In this document: piece after piece, positions 33,779-42,180 of the stretch
Numbering within the stretch: the stretch's first letter is position 1
How the letters are laid out: every line of letters begins with the position of its first letter
NCBI GenBank assembly: GCA_031290985.1
Contig: JARLJW010000071.1
Location: forward strand, 22,841-86,840
Direction of reading: 5' to 3'
DNA length: 64,000 nt
DNA from: Verrucomicrobiia bacterium
GTDB lineage: Bacteria > Verrucomicrobiota > Verrucomicrobiia > Limisphaerales > UBA11358
Made by a program: the position numbers and the translations under genes
Notes under the pieces: generated by a model
The model's database searches: none
The model's input: only the letters and a program-made list of their open reading frames with translations
What the model was told of the DNA's origin: nothing

Positions 33779-34474
33779 GTGAAGGCGGCGATGACATTGG
33801 ACGGCAAGATCGCCACCGCCAGCGGCGAATCCAAATGGATCACCGGCGAAAAAGCCCGCGCCTGCGGCATGAAACTGCGCTCGGGCAGCGATGCCATCCT
33901 GGTCGGTGTGAACACCGTCCTGGCGGACAATCCCTCACTTACCGTCCGGACAAAACGCGCTGCCGCACATGCCGATCCCGCCTTTGGCAACCCAAAGCTC
34001 CGGCGGATCGTGCTGGATTCCCGGGCGCGCACGCCGTTAAACGCCAAAGTCGTCAGCGATGAATTTGCCGCCCTCACCACCATCGTCGTCAGCAACCGCG
34101 CACCCAAAAAACGCATCATCGCGCTGGCCAAACGCGTGAATGTCATCATCGCCCCTGCAAAAAATAATTCGTCATTCGCCATTCGTCATTCGTCATTGGA
34201 TCTGCGCTGGCTCCTGAAAAAGCTTGGCGCGGAAAATGTCACCAGCCTGCTCGTCGAAGGCGGCGGCGAGGTGAACGCCTCCTTCCTGCTGGGCGGCTTC
34301 GCACAGCGCGTCGCGTTCTTTTACGCGCCAAAAATTCTCGGCGGCCGCGATTCGCGCAAGGGCGTCGCCGGCGACGGCGCCAAAAAAATGAGCGATGTTT
34401 TGCAATTGCGGGAGATTGCCTGGCGCAAAGTCGGCTATGATCTTTTGCTGACAGCAATCGTTGCTCCGCGTTGA
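33779..34474 (+). CDS. ribD: RibD reductase domain in the shifted frame
   Basis: 231 aa from GTG 33779; ATG 33788 is an alternative. It is the NADPH-dependent reductase half: KAAMTLDGKIATASGESKWIT, DAILVGVNTVLADNP and SLLVEGGGEVNASFL are conserved. The frame is open back to about 33690 and encodes the RibD linker (LNEAFNHWIVRRTPF), so this was once continuous with the deaminase. A run of ATTCGTC microrepeats (34166-34199) encodes NSSFAIRHSSL inside the domain, an unusual in-frame insertion. Confidence 0.85.
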   Translation: MKAAMTLDGKIATASGESKWITGEKARACGMKLRSGSDAILVGVNTVLADNPSLTVRTKRAAAHADPAFGNPKLRRIVLDSRARTPLNAKVVSDEFAALTTIVVSNRAPKKRIIALAKRVNVIIAPAKNNSSFAIRHSSLDLRWLLKKLGAENVTSLLVEGGGEVNASFLLGGFAQRVAFFYAPKILGGRDSRKGVAGDGAKKMSDVLQLREIAWRKVGYDLLLTAIVAPR

Positions 34475-34540
34475 GGCGGCCGGCGGCAGGTTGGAAATAC
34501 TTGCCACCCGCAACCCGCAACCGGCAACATTCAATCAATT

Positions 34541-35152
34541 ATGTTCACAGGCATTATCGAAGAAGCCGGCGTCGTGACGGCCATCAAGCCGACCAGCAAA
34601 TCCATCGCCCTGACCGTGCGGGCGGGCGCGTTGGCGCGCGGCCTCAAACTCGGCGCCAGCGTGGCGGTGAACGGCTGCTGCCTCACGGTCGTGAAACTTT
34701 CCACCCGCGGCAAATCCAAGCTGCTCCAGTTCGATGTGCTGCAGGAGAGCTGGCGGCGGACGAACCTCCAGTTCGCCAAACCCGGCGCCATCGTGAACCT
34801 GGAGCGCCCGCTCCGCGCCGATGGCGAACTGGGCGGACATTTCGTCACCGGCCATGTGGATGGCGTCGGCAAAATCATCCGCTGGGAAAAATCCGGCGCG
34901 GACCACGTGCTGGAGATCGCCGCGCCGCCGGACGTCATGCGCTACATCGTCTTCAAGGGCTCCATCGCGGTGGACGGCATCAGCCTCACCGTCGCCAGCG
35001 TGACCAAGAAAGGCTTCCGCATCTGGATCATCCCGCACACTTTTGAGGTCACCACGCTGCGGGAACGCAAGGTGGGCGACGCGGTCAACCTGGAGGCCGA
35101 CCTCCTCGGCAAATACGCCGAAAAGTTCCTCGCTGGCCGTAAAAAGCGCTGA
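34541..35152 (+). CDS. ribE: Riboflavin synthase, alpha subunit type
   Basis: 203 aa. It condenses two lumazines to riboflavin. It starts with the family signature MFTGIIEEAG and has two homologous beta-barrel halves: VNGCCLTVV with GHFVTGHVDGVG, and VDGISLTVASV with PHTFEVTTLRE. The C-terminal helix ends KFLAGRKKR. It follows ribD by 66 bp, so the two were probably co-transcribed. Confidence 0.95.
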   Translation: MFTGIIEEAGVVTAIKPTSKSIALTVRAGALARGLKLGASVAVNGCCLTVVKLSTRGKSKLLQFDVLQESWRRTNLQFAKPGAIVNLERPLRADGELGGHFVTGHVDGVGKIIRWEKSGADHVLEIAAPPDVMRYIVFKGSIAVDGISLTVASVTKKGFRIWIIPHTFEVTTLRERKVGDAVNLEADLLGKYAEKFLAGRKKR

Positions 35153-35213
35153 TTTAACCGCCCGACGGCATTTCGCAATTGACGCCTGCCGGTGGTGCGT
35201 TTCAAATCCGCGC

Positions 35214-35951
35214 ATGACATTTCGCGCCGCCTGGAAGCTCTGCTGGTTTTTGCTGGAGGTTGGCGTCGTGGCGATTGACTACTTCTTCACGACGGCATTT
35301 GTCTCAACAAAGAACAAGCGCCGCGCCCGGGCGGCGTGGCTGCATCGGGCGGCCCGGCGGCACATCCGGATCTACAGTTGCGAATACAGTTCCAGCGGGC
35401 CGATCCCCAAAAGCGGGCTGCTCGTATCGAACCATCTAAGCTACATGGATATCTTGGTCATCGCCGCCATCACCCCCGTGGTCTTTGTCTCCAAGTCGGA
35501 AGTCCGCGGCTGGCCCGTGATCGGCTGGCTGACGGCACTGGCGGGAACGGTCTTCATCGTGCGGGAACGCCGCACCGCCGTCGGCCCGGTCAACCAGGAG
35601 ATCGAGGCCGCGCTGGATGATGGTGTGTTGGTGGTGGTTTTCCCCGAAGGCACCAGCACCAATGGCAGCGAGCTGCTGCCTTTCCGTTCACCACTGCTCG
35701 AACCCGTGACGCATGGCGACCACCCGGTCTCCGTCGGTTTCCTGCATTACGAACTGGATGATGGCGACCCGGCCAATGAAGTCTGTTACTGGGGCAATCA
35801 CACATTTTTCCCACACGCCGTCAATCTGCTGGGCAAAAAGCGCATCCGTGGCAAAATGACCTTTGGGACCTATCAACGCAAAACCGACGACCGGAAGGAA
35901 CTCGCCAAAGATCTGCGCGAGGCGGTATTGAAATTAAAGCCGGGAAACTGA
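35214..35951 (+). CDS. 1-acyl-sn-glycerol-3-phosphate acyltransferase-like protein (PlsC)
   Basis: 245 aa from ATG 35214. One N-terminal hydrophobic segment (AWKLCWFLLEVGVVAIDYFF) is followed by the acyltransferase motifs HLSYMD (HX4D), GTVFIVRERR and FPEGTSTNG. It probably acylates lysophosphatidate or a related lysolipid at the inner membrane. Its stop lies 7 bp from that of the convergent exonuclease gene. Confidence 0.88.
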   Translation: MTFRAAWKLCWFLLEVGVVAIDYFFTTAFVSTKNKRRARAAWLHRAARRHIRIYSCEYSSSGPIPKSGLLVSNHLSYMDILVIAAITPVVFVSKSEVRGWPVIGWLTALAGTVFIVRERRTAVGPVNQEIEAALDDGVLVVVFPEGTSTNGSELLPFRSPLLEPVTHGDHPVSVGFLHYELDDGDPANEVCYWGNHTFFPHAVNLLGKKRIRGKMTFGTYQRKTDDRKELAKDLREAVLKLKPGN

Positions 35952-35958
35952 GGACGGC

Positions 35959-36507
35959 TCACCACTTCACCGGCACGGTCAGCTTCTTGTTGAAGCGGTT
36001 GAAATAGTGCAGTTGCTTCTGCTGCGCGCCGTATTCGTGGACGAGTTTGGTGATCTTCACATCGTAGCAGCAATACTCCGCGATCTCCGCCAGCTTGCCT
36101 TCCTTGTACCATTGGATGGCCTGCAGTCCTTCCGCGGTTTTTTCCACGTTGAACGTCGCCGTCGCGATCGAATCGAGCGAGAGCCGGTGGCCGAGCGTTT
36201 CGTTCAGGACCACGAGCATGTCCAGCGTCGGAAGCTGGGTCAGGTCGAACGCCGTGTAGCCGTGCAGCACCTCGTAATCAAACCGCAGGTTGTTGAAGCC
36301 CACCACCAGGTCCGCGCGTTGCAGTTCGGTGATGAGGTCGTTGACCTGCTTCTCGCCGTAGATCTTGTATTCGCCGGACGCGGTGCTGTAGGTCACCCCG
36401 ATGCTCATGCCCATCTTGGAGATGTTGCCCCAGCCGCCGACTTCATCGGCGGACTTCTGCGTTTCGAGATCGAAATAAACAATATTTTTTGACACGGTGA
36501 CACCCAT
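35959..36507 (-). CDS. DEDD-type 3'-5' exonuclease-like (RNase H fold) protein
   Basis: 182 aa from ATG 36507; 9 more codons are possible. Acidic motifs in order: YFDLETQ (DxE), GFNNLRFDYEVL (Asp) and YCCYDVKIT (Asp with preceding Tyr), as in the YprB/predicted-exonuclease group of RNase H-like folds. It lacks polymerase or helicase parts. It probably acts on single-stranded nucleic acid. Confidence 0.75.
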   Translation of the reverse strand: MGVTVSKNIVYFDLETQKSADEVGGWGNISKMGMSIGVTYSTASGEYKIYGEKQVNDLITELQRADLVVGFNNLRFDYEVLHGYTAFDLTQLPTLDMLVVLNETLGHRLSLDSIATATFNVEKTAEGLQAIQWYKEGKLAEIAEYCCYDVKITKLVHEYGAQQKQLHYFNRFNKKLTVPVKW

Positions 36508-36660
36508 TAAAAATGGCGGCCCGGGTGAAAACAATTACAAACTGAGATTTAGAATGATGAATTCCAAATATCGGATGCCCTGTTGATGCCATCCGTCATC
36601 CGGAATTCGTCATCCATTTCACGGCTTGCCAAAATTTCCGCGCCGCGCCACATTCCTTGC

Positions 36661-37236
36661 ATGGCACTGACCCCCTCCACCATGCTGCCGCTCGGCACGA
36701 CCGCACCCGATTTCAAACTGCCGGACACCAATGGAAAGACCGTCACCCTGGCCGATTTCAAGGGCAAAGCCGCGCTGGCCGTCATCTTCATGTGCAACCA
36801 CTGCCCGTATGTCGTCCACATCCGCGCCGGGCTGGCGCAGCTCGCTTACGATTATGCGGTCAAGAACGTCGCCATTGTGGGCATCAGTTCCAACGACGCC
36901 AAAAATTATCCCGCCGACAGCCCGGCGAAGATGAAGGACGAGGTGAAATCCGCCGGCTATATCTTCCCTTATCTCCATGACGAGACGCAGGCCGTGGCCA
37001 AAGCCTACCGCGCCGCCTGTACGCCGGATATTTTTCTGTTCGACCGCAGCCGCCGCCTCGTCTATCGCGGACAGTTCGACGCGAGCCGCCCCGGCAACGG
37101 CATTCCCGTGACCGGCAAGGATTTGCGCGCGGCGATCGAGGCCGTGCTCGCCGGCAAACCGACCTCCGACCTGCAGGTCGCCAGCATCGGCTGCAACATC
37201 AAATGGAAACCCGGCAACGAACCGGCCTATTTTTGA
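36661..37236 (+). CDS. Thioredoxin-fold AhpC/TSA-like protein with CNHCPY motif
   Basis: 191 aa from ATG 36661. APDFKLPDTNGKTVTLADF and AVIFMCNHCPYV are features of the cytoplasmic redoxin group in which the usual CxxC reads CNHC. DIFLFDRSRRLVYRGQFD and the C-terminal CNIKWKPGNEP complete the family pattern. There is no signal peptide. It probably acts as a thiol-disulfide reductase or peroxiredoxin. Just upstream (36592-36616) lies a GTCATCC/ATTCGTC microrepeat. Confidence 0.85.
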   Translation: MALTPSTMLPLGTTAPDFKLPDTNGKTVTLADFKGKAALAVIFMCNHCPYVVHIRAGLAQLAYDYAVKNVAIVGISSNDAKNYPADSPAKMKDEVKSAGYIFPYLHDETQAVAKAYRAACTPDIFLFDRSRRLVYRGQFDASRPGNGIPVTGKDLRAAIEAVLAGKPTSDLQVASIGCNIKWKPGNEPAYF

Positions 37237-37277
37237 TCAGACCATGAACCATGGACTCCTATCTGCCAGCAGATCAA

Positions 37278-37367
37278 GGTAGGGCGCATCGCTCCGCGCG
37301 CGCCGCTGCCTGGAACGAGAGCGTTCTGGCTCGCCACGACGCTGCGCGCGGAGCGACGCGCCCTACC
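37278..37367. repeat. GGTAGGGCGC palindromic repeat, short form
   Basis: ggtagggcgcatcgctccg and cggagcgacgcgccctacc are near-perfect inverted arms around a spacer with tggctcgccacgac. The element is 90 bp in the gap of about 317 bp before the sigma-factor gene. A sister copy with a nearly identical spacer is at 45913-46002. Confidence 0.85.
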
Positions 37368-37553
37368 ACCTCTTCCTGGCTCAACGTTTTTAACATAACT
37401 CGCGGGTAAAAGCCTGTTTCCATGAGCGCTTTCGCCTTTCCCAACCTTGAAGGCGGCGGTGCGGCTGCGGATATTTCACTCGTCGGCGGAAAAATCAAAA
37501 TAATTCAAAGGATTGCAGCACGAGGCTTGTCAGACCCAGTAAAACCAAGCCGC

Positions 37554-38150
37554 ATGGCCGATGCCGACTCAGAACTGGTGGCGCGCAGTCAGACAGGTGA
37601 CCCGGCGGCTTTTGAAGAGCTGGTCCGCCAGCATCAACGCATGATTCATTCGCTGACATATCGCATGACCGGGTCCGCCGCCGACGCGGAGGACCTCGCG
37701 CAGGAGGCCTTCCTGCGGGCGTATGAACAGCTCGGCACCTTCCGCGGCTCGGCAAAATTCTCCACCTGGCTTTATCGCATCGCTGTCAACACCTGCCTGA
37801 ACTGGAAGCAAAGCGAGGCGCGCCGCTTTCAATTGCACGCCAACGCGGCCGCGGAGCTGTCCGCCCGGCGCGCCGGCAATGAGGACGCCTCCCGCGCACC
37901 GGCCGGCGAAGTCCAGGCCGCCTTGCTGAAACTTCCCGCCAAGCAGCGTGCCGCCATCGTGCTGACGATCCACGACGGCTTGAACCACGCCGAGGCCGCC
38001 CAGATTCTGGGCTGCTCGGAAACCACCGTTTCCTGGCGCGTGTTCGCCGCCAAACAAAAATTGAAACGGCTGCTGACCACCGGACGCGCCACACCGCTCC
38101 CGGCGCTTACCGCCGAACCTAGCGCCGCCAACGAGCCGCCCCAGTCATGA
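37554..38150 (+). CDS. ECF-family RNA polymerase sigma factor
   Basis: 198 aa from ATG 37554, chosen because region 2 follows immediately; an ATG at 37422 adds 44 non-family residues. Region 2: EELVRQHQRMIHSLTYRM, DAEDLAQEAFLRAYEQL and FSTWLYRIAVNTCLN. Region 4: LPAKQRAAIVLTIHDGLNHAE and GCSETTVSWRVFAAKQKL. The stop overlaps the next ATG (38147-38150). It probably drives the secretion-like operon that follows, although the promoter motif is not known. Confidence 0.9.
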   Translation: MADADSELVARSQTGDPAAFEELVRQHQRMIHSLTYRMTGSAADAEDLAQEAFLRAYEQLGTFRGSAKFSTWLYRIAVNTCLNWKQSEARRFQLHANAAAELSARRAGNEDASRAPAGEVQAALLKLPAKQRAAIVLTIHDGLNHAEAAQILGCSETTVSWRVFAAKQKLKRLLTTGRATPLPALTAEPSAANEPPQS

Positions 38151-38497
38151 ACGATTCCGAGCTCAAAGCCAGATTGCAAAACACCCCCGTGCCGGAGCGG
38201 TCGGAGGAGTATTGGGATGATTTCCCCGCCCGCGTGCGCGTGCAATTGCACCGCGAGCGTCGCGAATCGGCACCCCGTACCGCCTGGCGTCCGCGCCTTT
38301 CATGGGCGGGCGGCTTCGCCCTGGCCGCGGTCCTGGCCTTCGTCTGCATCCAGTTTCAGCCGCTGCAACGGGCCTCGGCCGCGATCACCCAGCACGAGCG
38401 CCAGCTCCATGCGCAAGCGGCGCAGATGAAATCCAACCTGCAACTGCTCATGTTCAACCCGCATGGCATGGGCTACCTGCTGGCCGAGGCAAATTGA
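38147..38497 (+). CDS. Putative membrane anti-sigma factor
   Basis: 116 aa. The cytoplasmic N-terminus of about 45 residues (PVPERSEEYWDDFPARVR) precedes one membrane segment (GFALAAVLAFVCIQF). A short helical periplasmic part follows (HERQLHAQAAQMKSNLQLL). A small one-TM protein coupled by ATGA to an ECF sigma gene is the standard position of an anti-sigma factor. No zinc HxxxCxxC motif is present, so the assignment is mostly by context. Confidence 0.6.
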   Translation: MNDSELKARLQNTPVPERSEEYWDDFPARVRVQLHRERRESAPRTAWRPRLSWAGGFALAAVLAFVCIQFQPLQRASAAITQHERQLHAQAAQMKSNLQLLMFNPHGMGYLLAEAN

Positions 38498-38500
38498 TTT

Positions 38501-39601
38501 ATGACGACCCAAAACATCCCGGCGGCCGGCGAAAGTGTTCCCGCAAATTCCGCGCCGGAGGTGCTGGAAAATTTGGTCCGGCTGGCGGAACGCGCCGGGG
38601 CCAGCGACATCCATCTGCAGATGCGCGGCAAAACCGCCGAGGTCGGTTTCCGGCTGGACGGCATCATCACGCCGGGACGCGAATTGCCGGCCGAGATCGC
38701 CGAGCGCGTGTTCGGGCGCATTAAATTCCTCGCCCGGCTCAAGACCTACCAGGAAACCTTGCCGCAGGACGGTCGCATTCCCCGCGAAGATCTGAAGTGC
38801 CAGAACGACATCCGCGTGGCCACCTACCCGACCGTTACCGGCGAAAAGATCGTGCTGCGGATGTTCCATTCCGGCACCACCAAGACGCTCGGTGAACTGT
38901 CCTTGCCGCCCCTGGCGAATGCCGAGTTGGAAAGCTTTCTCCGCCAGACCAGCGGCCTGCTGCTGCTTACCGGCCCGGCGGGCAGCGGTAAAACCACCAC
39001 CATCTACGCGTGCCTGCGTCACCTGGCGGAAGCCGGCGGCCGTCACATCATCACCGTGGAAGACCCGGTGGAACAGGTCGTTCCCGGCACCATGCAGACC
39101 GAGGTGAACGAGGCCATCGGCCTGGATTTCGCCCGGGCCGCACGGCATTTGCTGCGGCAGGATCCGCAGGTGTTGATCCTCGGAGAAATCCGCGACGAGG
39201 CCACCGCGCAGCTTGCCATCCGCGCCGGGCTCACCGGTCATCTGGTGATCTCCACGCTGCACGCCGGCTCGTGCCGCGGGGTGTTCGAACGGCTGCTGAC
39301 GATGTGCCCGGACCATTCCGCCGTGGCCAGCGCACTGGAGCTGGTCTTGAACCAGCGGCTCATCCGCAAGGTTTGTCCCGCATGCGATGGCGGCGGTTGC
39401 GAAACCTGCCTGCACACCGGTTATCAGGGACGCGTGCCGCTCGTGGAATGGCTGCGCGTGAACGGGACCGTGCGGGAACAGATCCGGCACCGTGAACTTT
39501 CCACCATTGTACCGGTGCAAACTTTGGAAGCCGCCGCGCGTTCACTGGTGAACCAGGGCGTCACGAATGAAACGGAATACAAACGGATTTTTGGCCTATG
39601 A
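38501..39601 (+). CDS. GspE/PulE-type secretion or pilus-assembly ATPase
   Basis: 366 aa, shorter than GspE (about 500), with no N1 domain. Walker A GPAGSGKTTT, the Asp box ITVEDPVE, Walker B VLILGEIRDE and the His box HLVISTLHAG are intact. Cysteines in CPACDGGGCETC form the GspE/PilB zinc site, which separates it from PilT. It should power pseudopilus assembly with the GspF proteins downstream. It begins 3 bp after the anti-sigma gene and overlaps the next by ATGA. Confidence 0.9.
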   Translation: MTTQNIPAAGESVPANSAPEVLENLVRLAERAGASDIHLQMRGKTAEVGFRLDGIITPGRELPAEIAERVFGRIKFLARLKTYQETLPQDGRIPREDLKCQNDIRVATYPTVTGEKIVLRMFHSGTTKTLGELSLPPLANAELESFLRQTSGLLLLTGPAGSGKTTTIYACLRHLAEAGGRHIITVEDPVEQVVPGTMQTEVNEAIGLDFARAARHLLRQDPQVLILGEIRDEATAQLAIRAGLTGHLVISTLHAGSCRGVFERLLTMCPDHSAVASALELVLNQRLIRKVCPACDGGGCETCLHTGYQGRVPLVEWLRVNGTVREQIRHRELSTIVPVQTLEAAARSLVNQGVTNETEYKRIFGL

Positions 39602-40614
39602 AACACGACGAATTCTCCTTCTTCAACCAGCAGCTCGCGGCCATGCTGCGCGATGGCATCCCGTTGGAGGGCGCGCTGCGGCGGCTCTGCCAGGAAATGC
39701 GCGCCGGGGAACTGCGCGACGAACTGTCGGCCCTCGAAGCCGATCTGGGACGGGGCGTGCCCATGGCCGAGGCGCTCGCGCCCCGCAAGTTGCCGGAGCT
39801 TTACAAGCGCATGATCATCGTCGGCATCAAGGGCGGCGACCTGCCCGGCGCCTTGACGATGCTCGCGGATTATTTTCAACGCCAAAACGCCGTCTGGACG
39901 CGGCTCAAGAGCATGCTCACCTATCCGTTGATCGTGATGTGCCTGGCGTTTTTTGTCTCCCTCCTGCTGGCGTACATGTGGACCTGTGTCATGGGCCCGT
40001 CGTTCAAGGACATGTTTTCCGGGATGGGCGTCTGCCTGCCGGCTGCCACCATGTTTGCCTTCGACACCCTGAACGCGGTCTGGGCCTTTCCCATTGCGCT
40101 GGGAATCCTGTTCATCGTGCTGCTGGCCATCGTCATCCTGCCATCCCTGCGCGGGAAATATCTGATGCGCGTGCCCGCCTTCAAGGAGGCGATCGTCGCC
40201 CGCATCGCCTCCTCCATCAACCTGCTCTTGAAAAACGGCGTGAGCCTGCCGGAAGCCATCCGGCTGACGGAAAACCTCGAGACCAGCCCCGCCATGGCCG
40301 CCGACCTGCGGATCTGGGAGAAAAACCTGGCCGCCGGCGCGGGAAAATTTTCCGAGGTCGCGGCCGGCTACAAGACCATCCCGCCGATGTTCGTCTGGAT
40401 CGTGTCCGGCGCGGGCGAGAACCTGACCGAAGGCTTCAAGCGCGCCGCGGAAGTCTATCACTCGCGCGCCCTGTATCGTACCGAGGTCGCGCTGTTTTCC
40501 GTCCTGCCGGTGGCCTCGCTGTTCCTGGGCGCGGTGGTCCTCTCGCAGGCTTTTCTGGTCCTCAGCATGTTTTTACCGCTCATCGCCATGCTGAACAATT
40601 TAAGCGGCAGCTAA
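39598..40614 (+). CDS. GspF/PilC-like inner-membrane platform protein, first of two
   Basis: 338 aa. It has two T2SSF-type domains: NQQLAAMLRDGIPLEGALR and ARIASSINLLLKNGVSLPEAI are the repeated cores. Each is followed by hydrophobic segments (LTYPLIVMCLAFFVSLLLAY, LFIVLLAIVILPSL, and VALFSVLPVASLFLGAVVL at the end). It should form the membrane platform that couples the ATPase to pseudopilin assembly. Confidence 0.85.
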   Translation: MKHDEFSFFNQQLAAMLRDGIPLEGALRRLCQEMRAGELRDELSALEADLGRGVPMAEALAPRKLPELYKRMIIVGIKGGDLPGALTMLADYFQRQNAVWTRLKSMLTYPLIVMCLAFFVSLLLAYMWTCVMGPSFKDMFSGMGVCLPAATMFAFDTLNAVWAFPIALGILFIVLLAIVILPSLRGKYLMRVPAFKEAIVARIASSINLLLKNGVSLPEAIRLTENLETSPAMAADLRIWEKNLAAGAGKFSEVAAGYKTIPPMFVWIVSGAGENLTEGFKRAAEVYHSRALYRTEVALFSVLPVASLFLGAVVLSQAFLVLSMFLPLIAMLNNLSGS

Positions 40615-40639
40615 CTACCACACCCTGGAAGAAAATCAC

Positions 40640-41800
40640 ATGACTGATCTGGCCCAAGGTTTCCTCGCCTTCCTCTGCTACGGGATCTTCATCCTGCTGC
40701 CGGGCGGCGCCTTTTCCGTGCTGCTGCATTATCTGCTCTCGCTGCCGATGCAGCGGCGCGACCGCGCCCGGTTCTTTCTCGACCTGCTGGAGACGGCGCT
40801 CGAACGCGGCCAGGCCATCGAACCGGCCATCCTTTCCGCCGCCGAAAGCCGCGACCTCGCGATGGGCGTGCGTTTTTACATGCTGGCCGCGCAGATCGAA
40901 GACGGCGCAAAACTGGGGGAGGCCCTGGCGAAAACCCCCAGCTTCCTGCCGCCGCAGGTCACGGCGATGCTGCAAGCCGGCGAAAAGCTGGGCGACCTGA
41001 AAAAAGTCCTGCCCGCCTGCCGGGAGGTGCTGCGCGTCTCCCCCGACACTCTCCGCACCACGACGCATTACATGGTGGCCATCCTGTTGATCTTTGCGCC
41101 GATCGCCATCGGCCTCATCACCCTGCTCACGCTTTTTGTCATCCCCAAGTTCAAGGAGGTGGCCGCCGGCATGGGCATCCAGGTCTGGCCGTTCACCACC
41201 TTTGTTTTCGCCCTCAACGACGCGCATGTCCTGATCGGCCTGGAGGCGGTGCTGTTCCTCGGGCTGGTGCTGGTCACGGTATTCTACATCGGCGGGCCGG
41301 GCCTGATGCGGCACTTTCAATACCGCAGCCTGGCCGTGGTGGACTGGATCGCCTGGCACGTGCCGTGGAAGCAGAAGAAGCTGCTCCGCTCCTTTTCCGC
41401 CATGCTCGCGGTGCTGCTGGATGGCGGCGTGCCGGAAGCCGAGGCCGTCCGGCTGGCGGGCGAATCCACCGCGAACGAAATCTGCCGCCGCCGCACCCGC
41501 CGCGTCCTCGCCGCGCTGGCCGGCGGCGTGAAACTCGATGACGCCGTGCGCACGTTCGATGACACCGGCGAATTTCACTGGCGGCTCGCCAACGCCATCC
41601 ACGCGCGCGGCGGTTTTCTCGAGGCGCTGCACGGCTGGCACGCGGCGCTCGATGCCAAGGCGTATCAAGAGGAGGAGGCCGCCACCCATATCGTCACCAG
41701 CGGCCTCGTGATCCTGAATGGCGTGGTGGTGGCACTGATCGCCACGGCCATGTTCGGCATGTTGGTGATGCTTTTGCGAAGAATGGTGGAATCCACATGA
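40640..41800 (+). CDS. GspF/PilC-like platform protein, second of two, diverged
   Basis: 386 aa. It begins with an extra membrane segment (FLCYGIFILLPGGAFSVLLHYLL). The F-domain cores ARFFLDLLETALERGQAIEPAI and RSFSAMLAVLLDGGVPEAEAV follow, with membrane segments between and at the C-terminus. Having two consecutive but quite different F proteins in one operon is unusual; they may form a heteromeric platform. It overlaps the next gene by ATGA. Confidence 0.82.
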   Translation: MTDLAQGFLAFLCYGIFILLPGGAFSVLLHYLLSLPMQRRDRARFFLDLLETALERGQAIEPAILSAAESRDLAMGVRFYMLAAQIEDGAKLGEALAKTPSFLPPQVTAMLQAGEKLGDLKKVLPACREVLRVSPDTLRTTTHYMVAILLIFAPIAIGLITLLTLFVIPKFKEVAAGMGIQVWPFTTFVFALNDAHVLIGLEAVLFLGLVLVTVFYIGGPGLMRHFQYRSLAVVDWIAWHVPWKQKKLLRSFSAMLAVLLDGGVPEAEAVRLAGESTANEICRRRTRRVLAALAGGVKLDDAVRTFDDTGEFHWRLANAIHARGGFLEALHGWHAALDAKAYQEEEAATHIVTSGLVILNGVVVALIATAMFGMLVMLLRRMVEST

Positions 41801-42180
41801 ACATGAAACTTTCCCGATCATCCCGCCGCCGGCGCCGCGGCTTCTTGCAGTTCGACCTGGTCATCGGCCTGGCCATTTTAACCATTGCCATCCTGCCGAT
41901 CGGTTACGCGTTCTCGAGCGAACGGCAGGCCTTGCGGACCGAATACCGGCGCTGCGTCATCAATGAACTGGTGGATGGCGAAATGGAGATCCTCGTGGCC
42001 GGGGCCGCCCGGAACCTGCCCGACGGTTCGCAAACTCTTCCGGTGCAATCCCGGGCCATGAACCTGCTCCCGGCCGGACATTTTCAACTGATCAAGGCCG
42101 GCAACCATCTGCAACTCTCCTGGATGCCGGATGAAAAATGCGGCTTCAGCGCCGTCGTCCGTGAAACCACGCTCAAATGA
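41797..42180 (+). CDS. Pseudopilin with non-canonical cleavage site (GspI-like position)
   Basis: 127 aa. A basic leader (SRSSRRRRRG) is followed by FLQFDLVIGLAILTIAILP, a class III prepilin-like hydrophobic helix. Cleavage after Gly would leave Phe1, but residue 5 is Asp, not the usual Glu. The soluble part is short. The position between GspF and a GspJ-like gene suggests a minor pseudopilin. Confidence 0.7.
   Translation: MNMKLSRSSRRRRRGFLQFDLVIGLAILTIAILPIGYAFSSERQALRTEYRRCVINELVDGEMEILVAGAARNLPDGSQTLPVQSRAMNLLPAGHFQLIKAGNHLQLSWMPDEKCGFSAVVRETTLK

Noticed and set aside
33690..33780. Programmed ribosomal frameshift in ribD
   Set aside because: There is no slippery heptamer at the junction, and about 17 nt of the linker seem to be missing, which points to a deletion or error.
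40580..41821. 413-codon minus-strand frame opposite the second GspF gene
   Set aside because: Composition (Gln, His, Asp, Gly) is typical of an antisense shadow; the plus strand has membrane segments and F-domain motifs.
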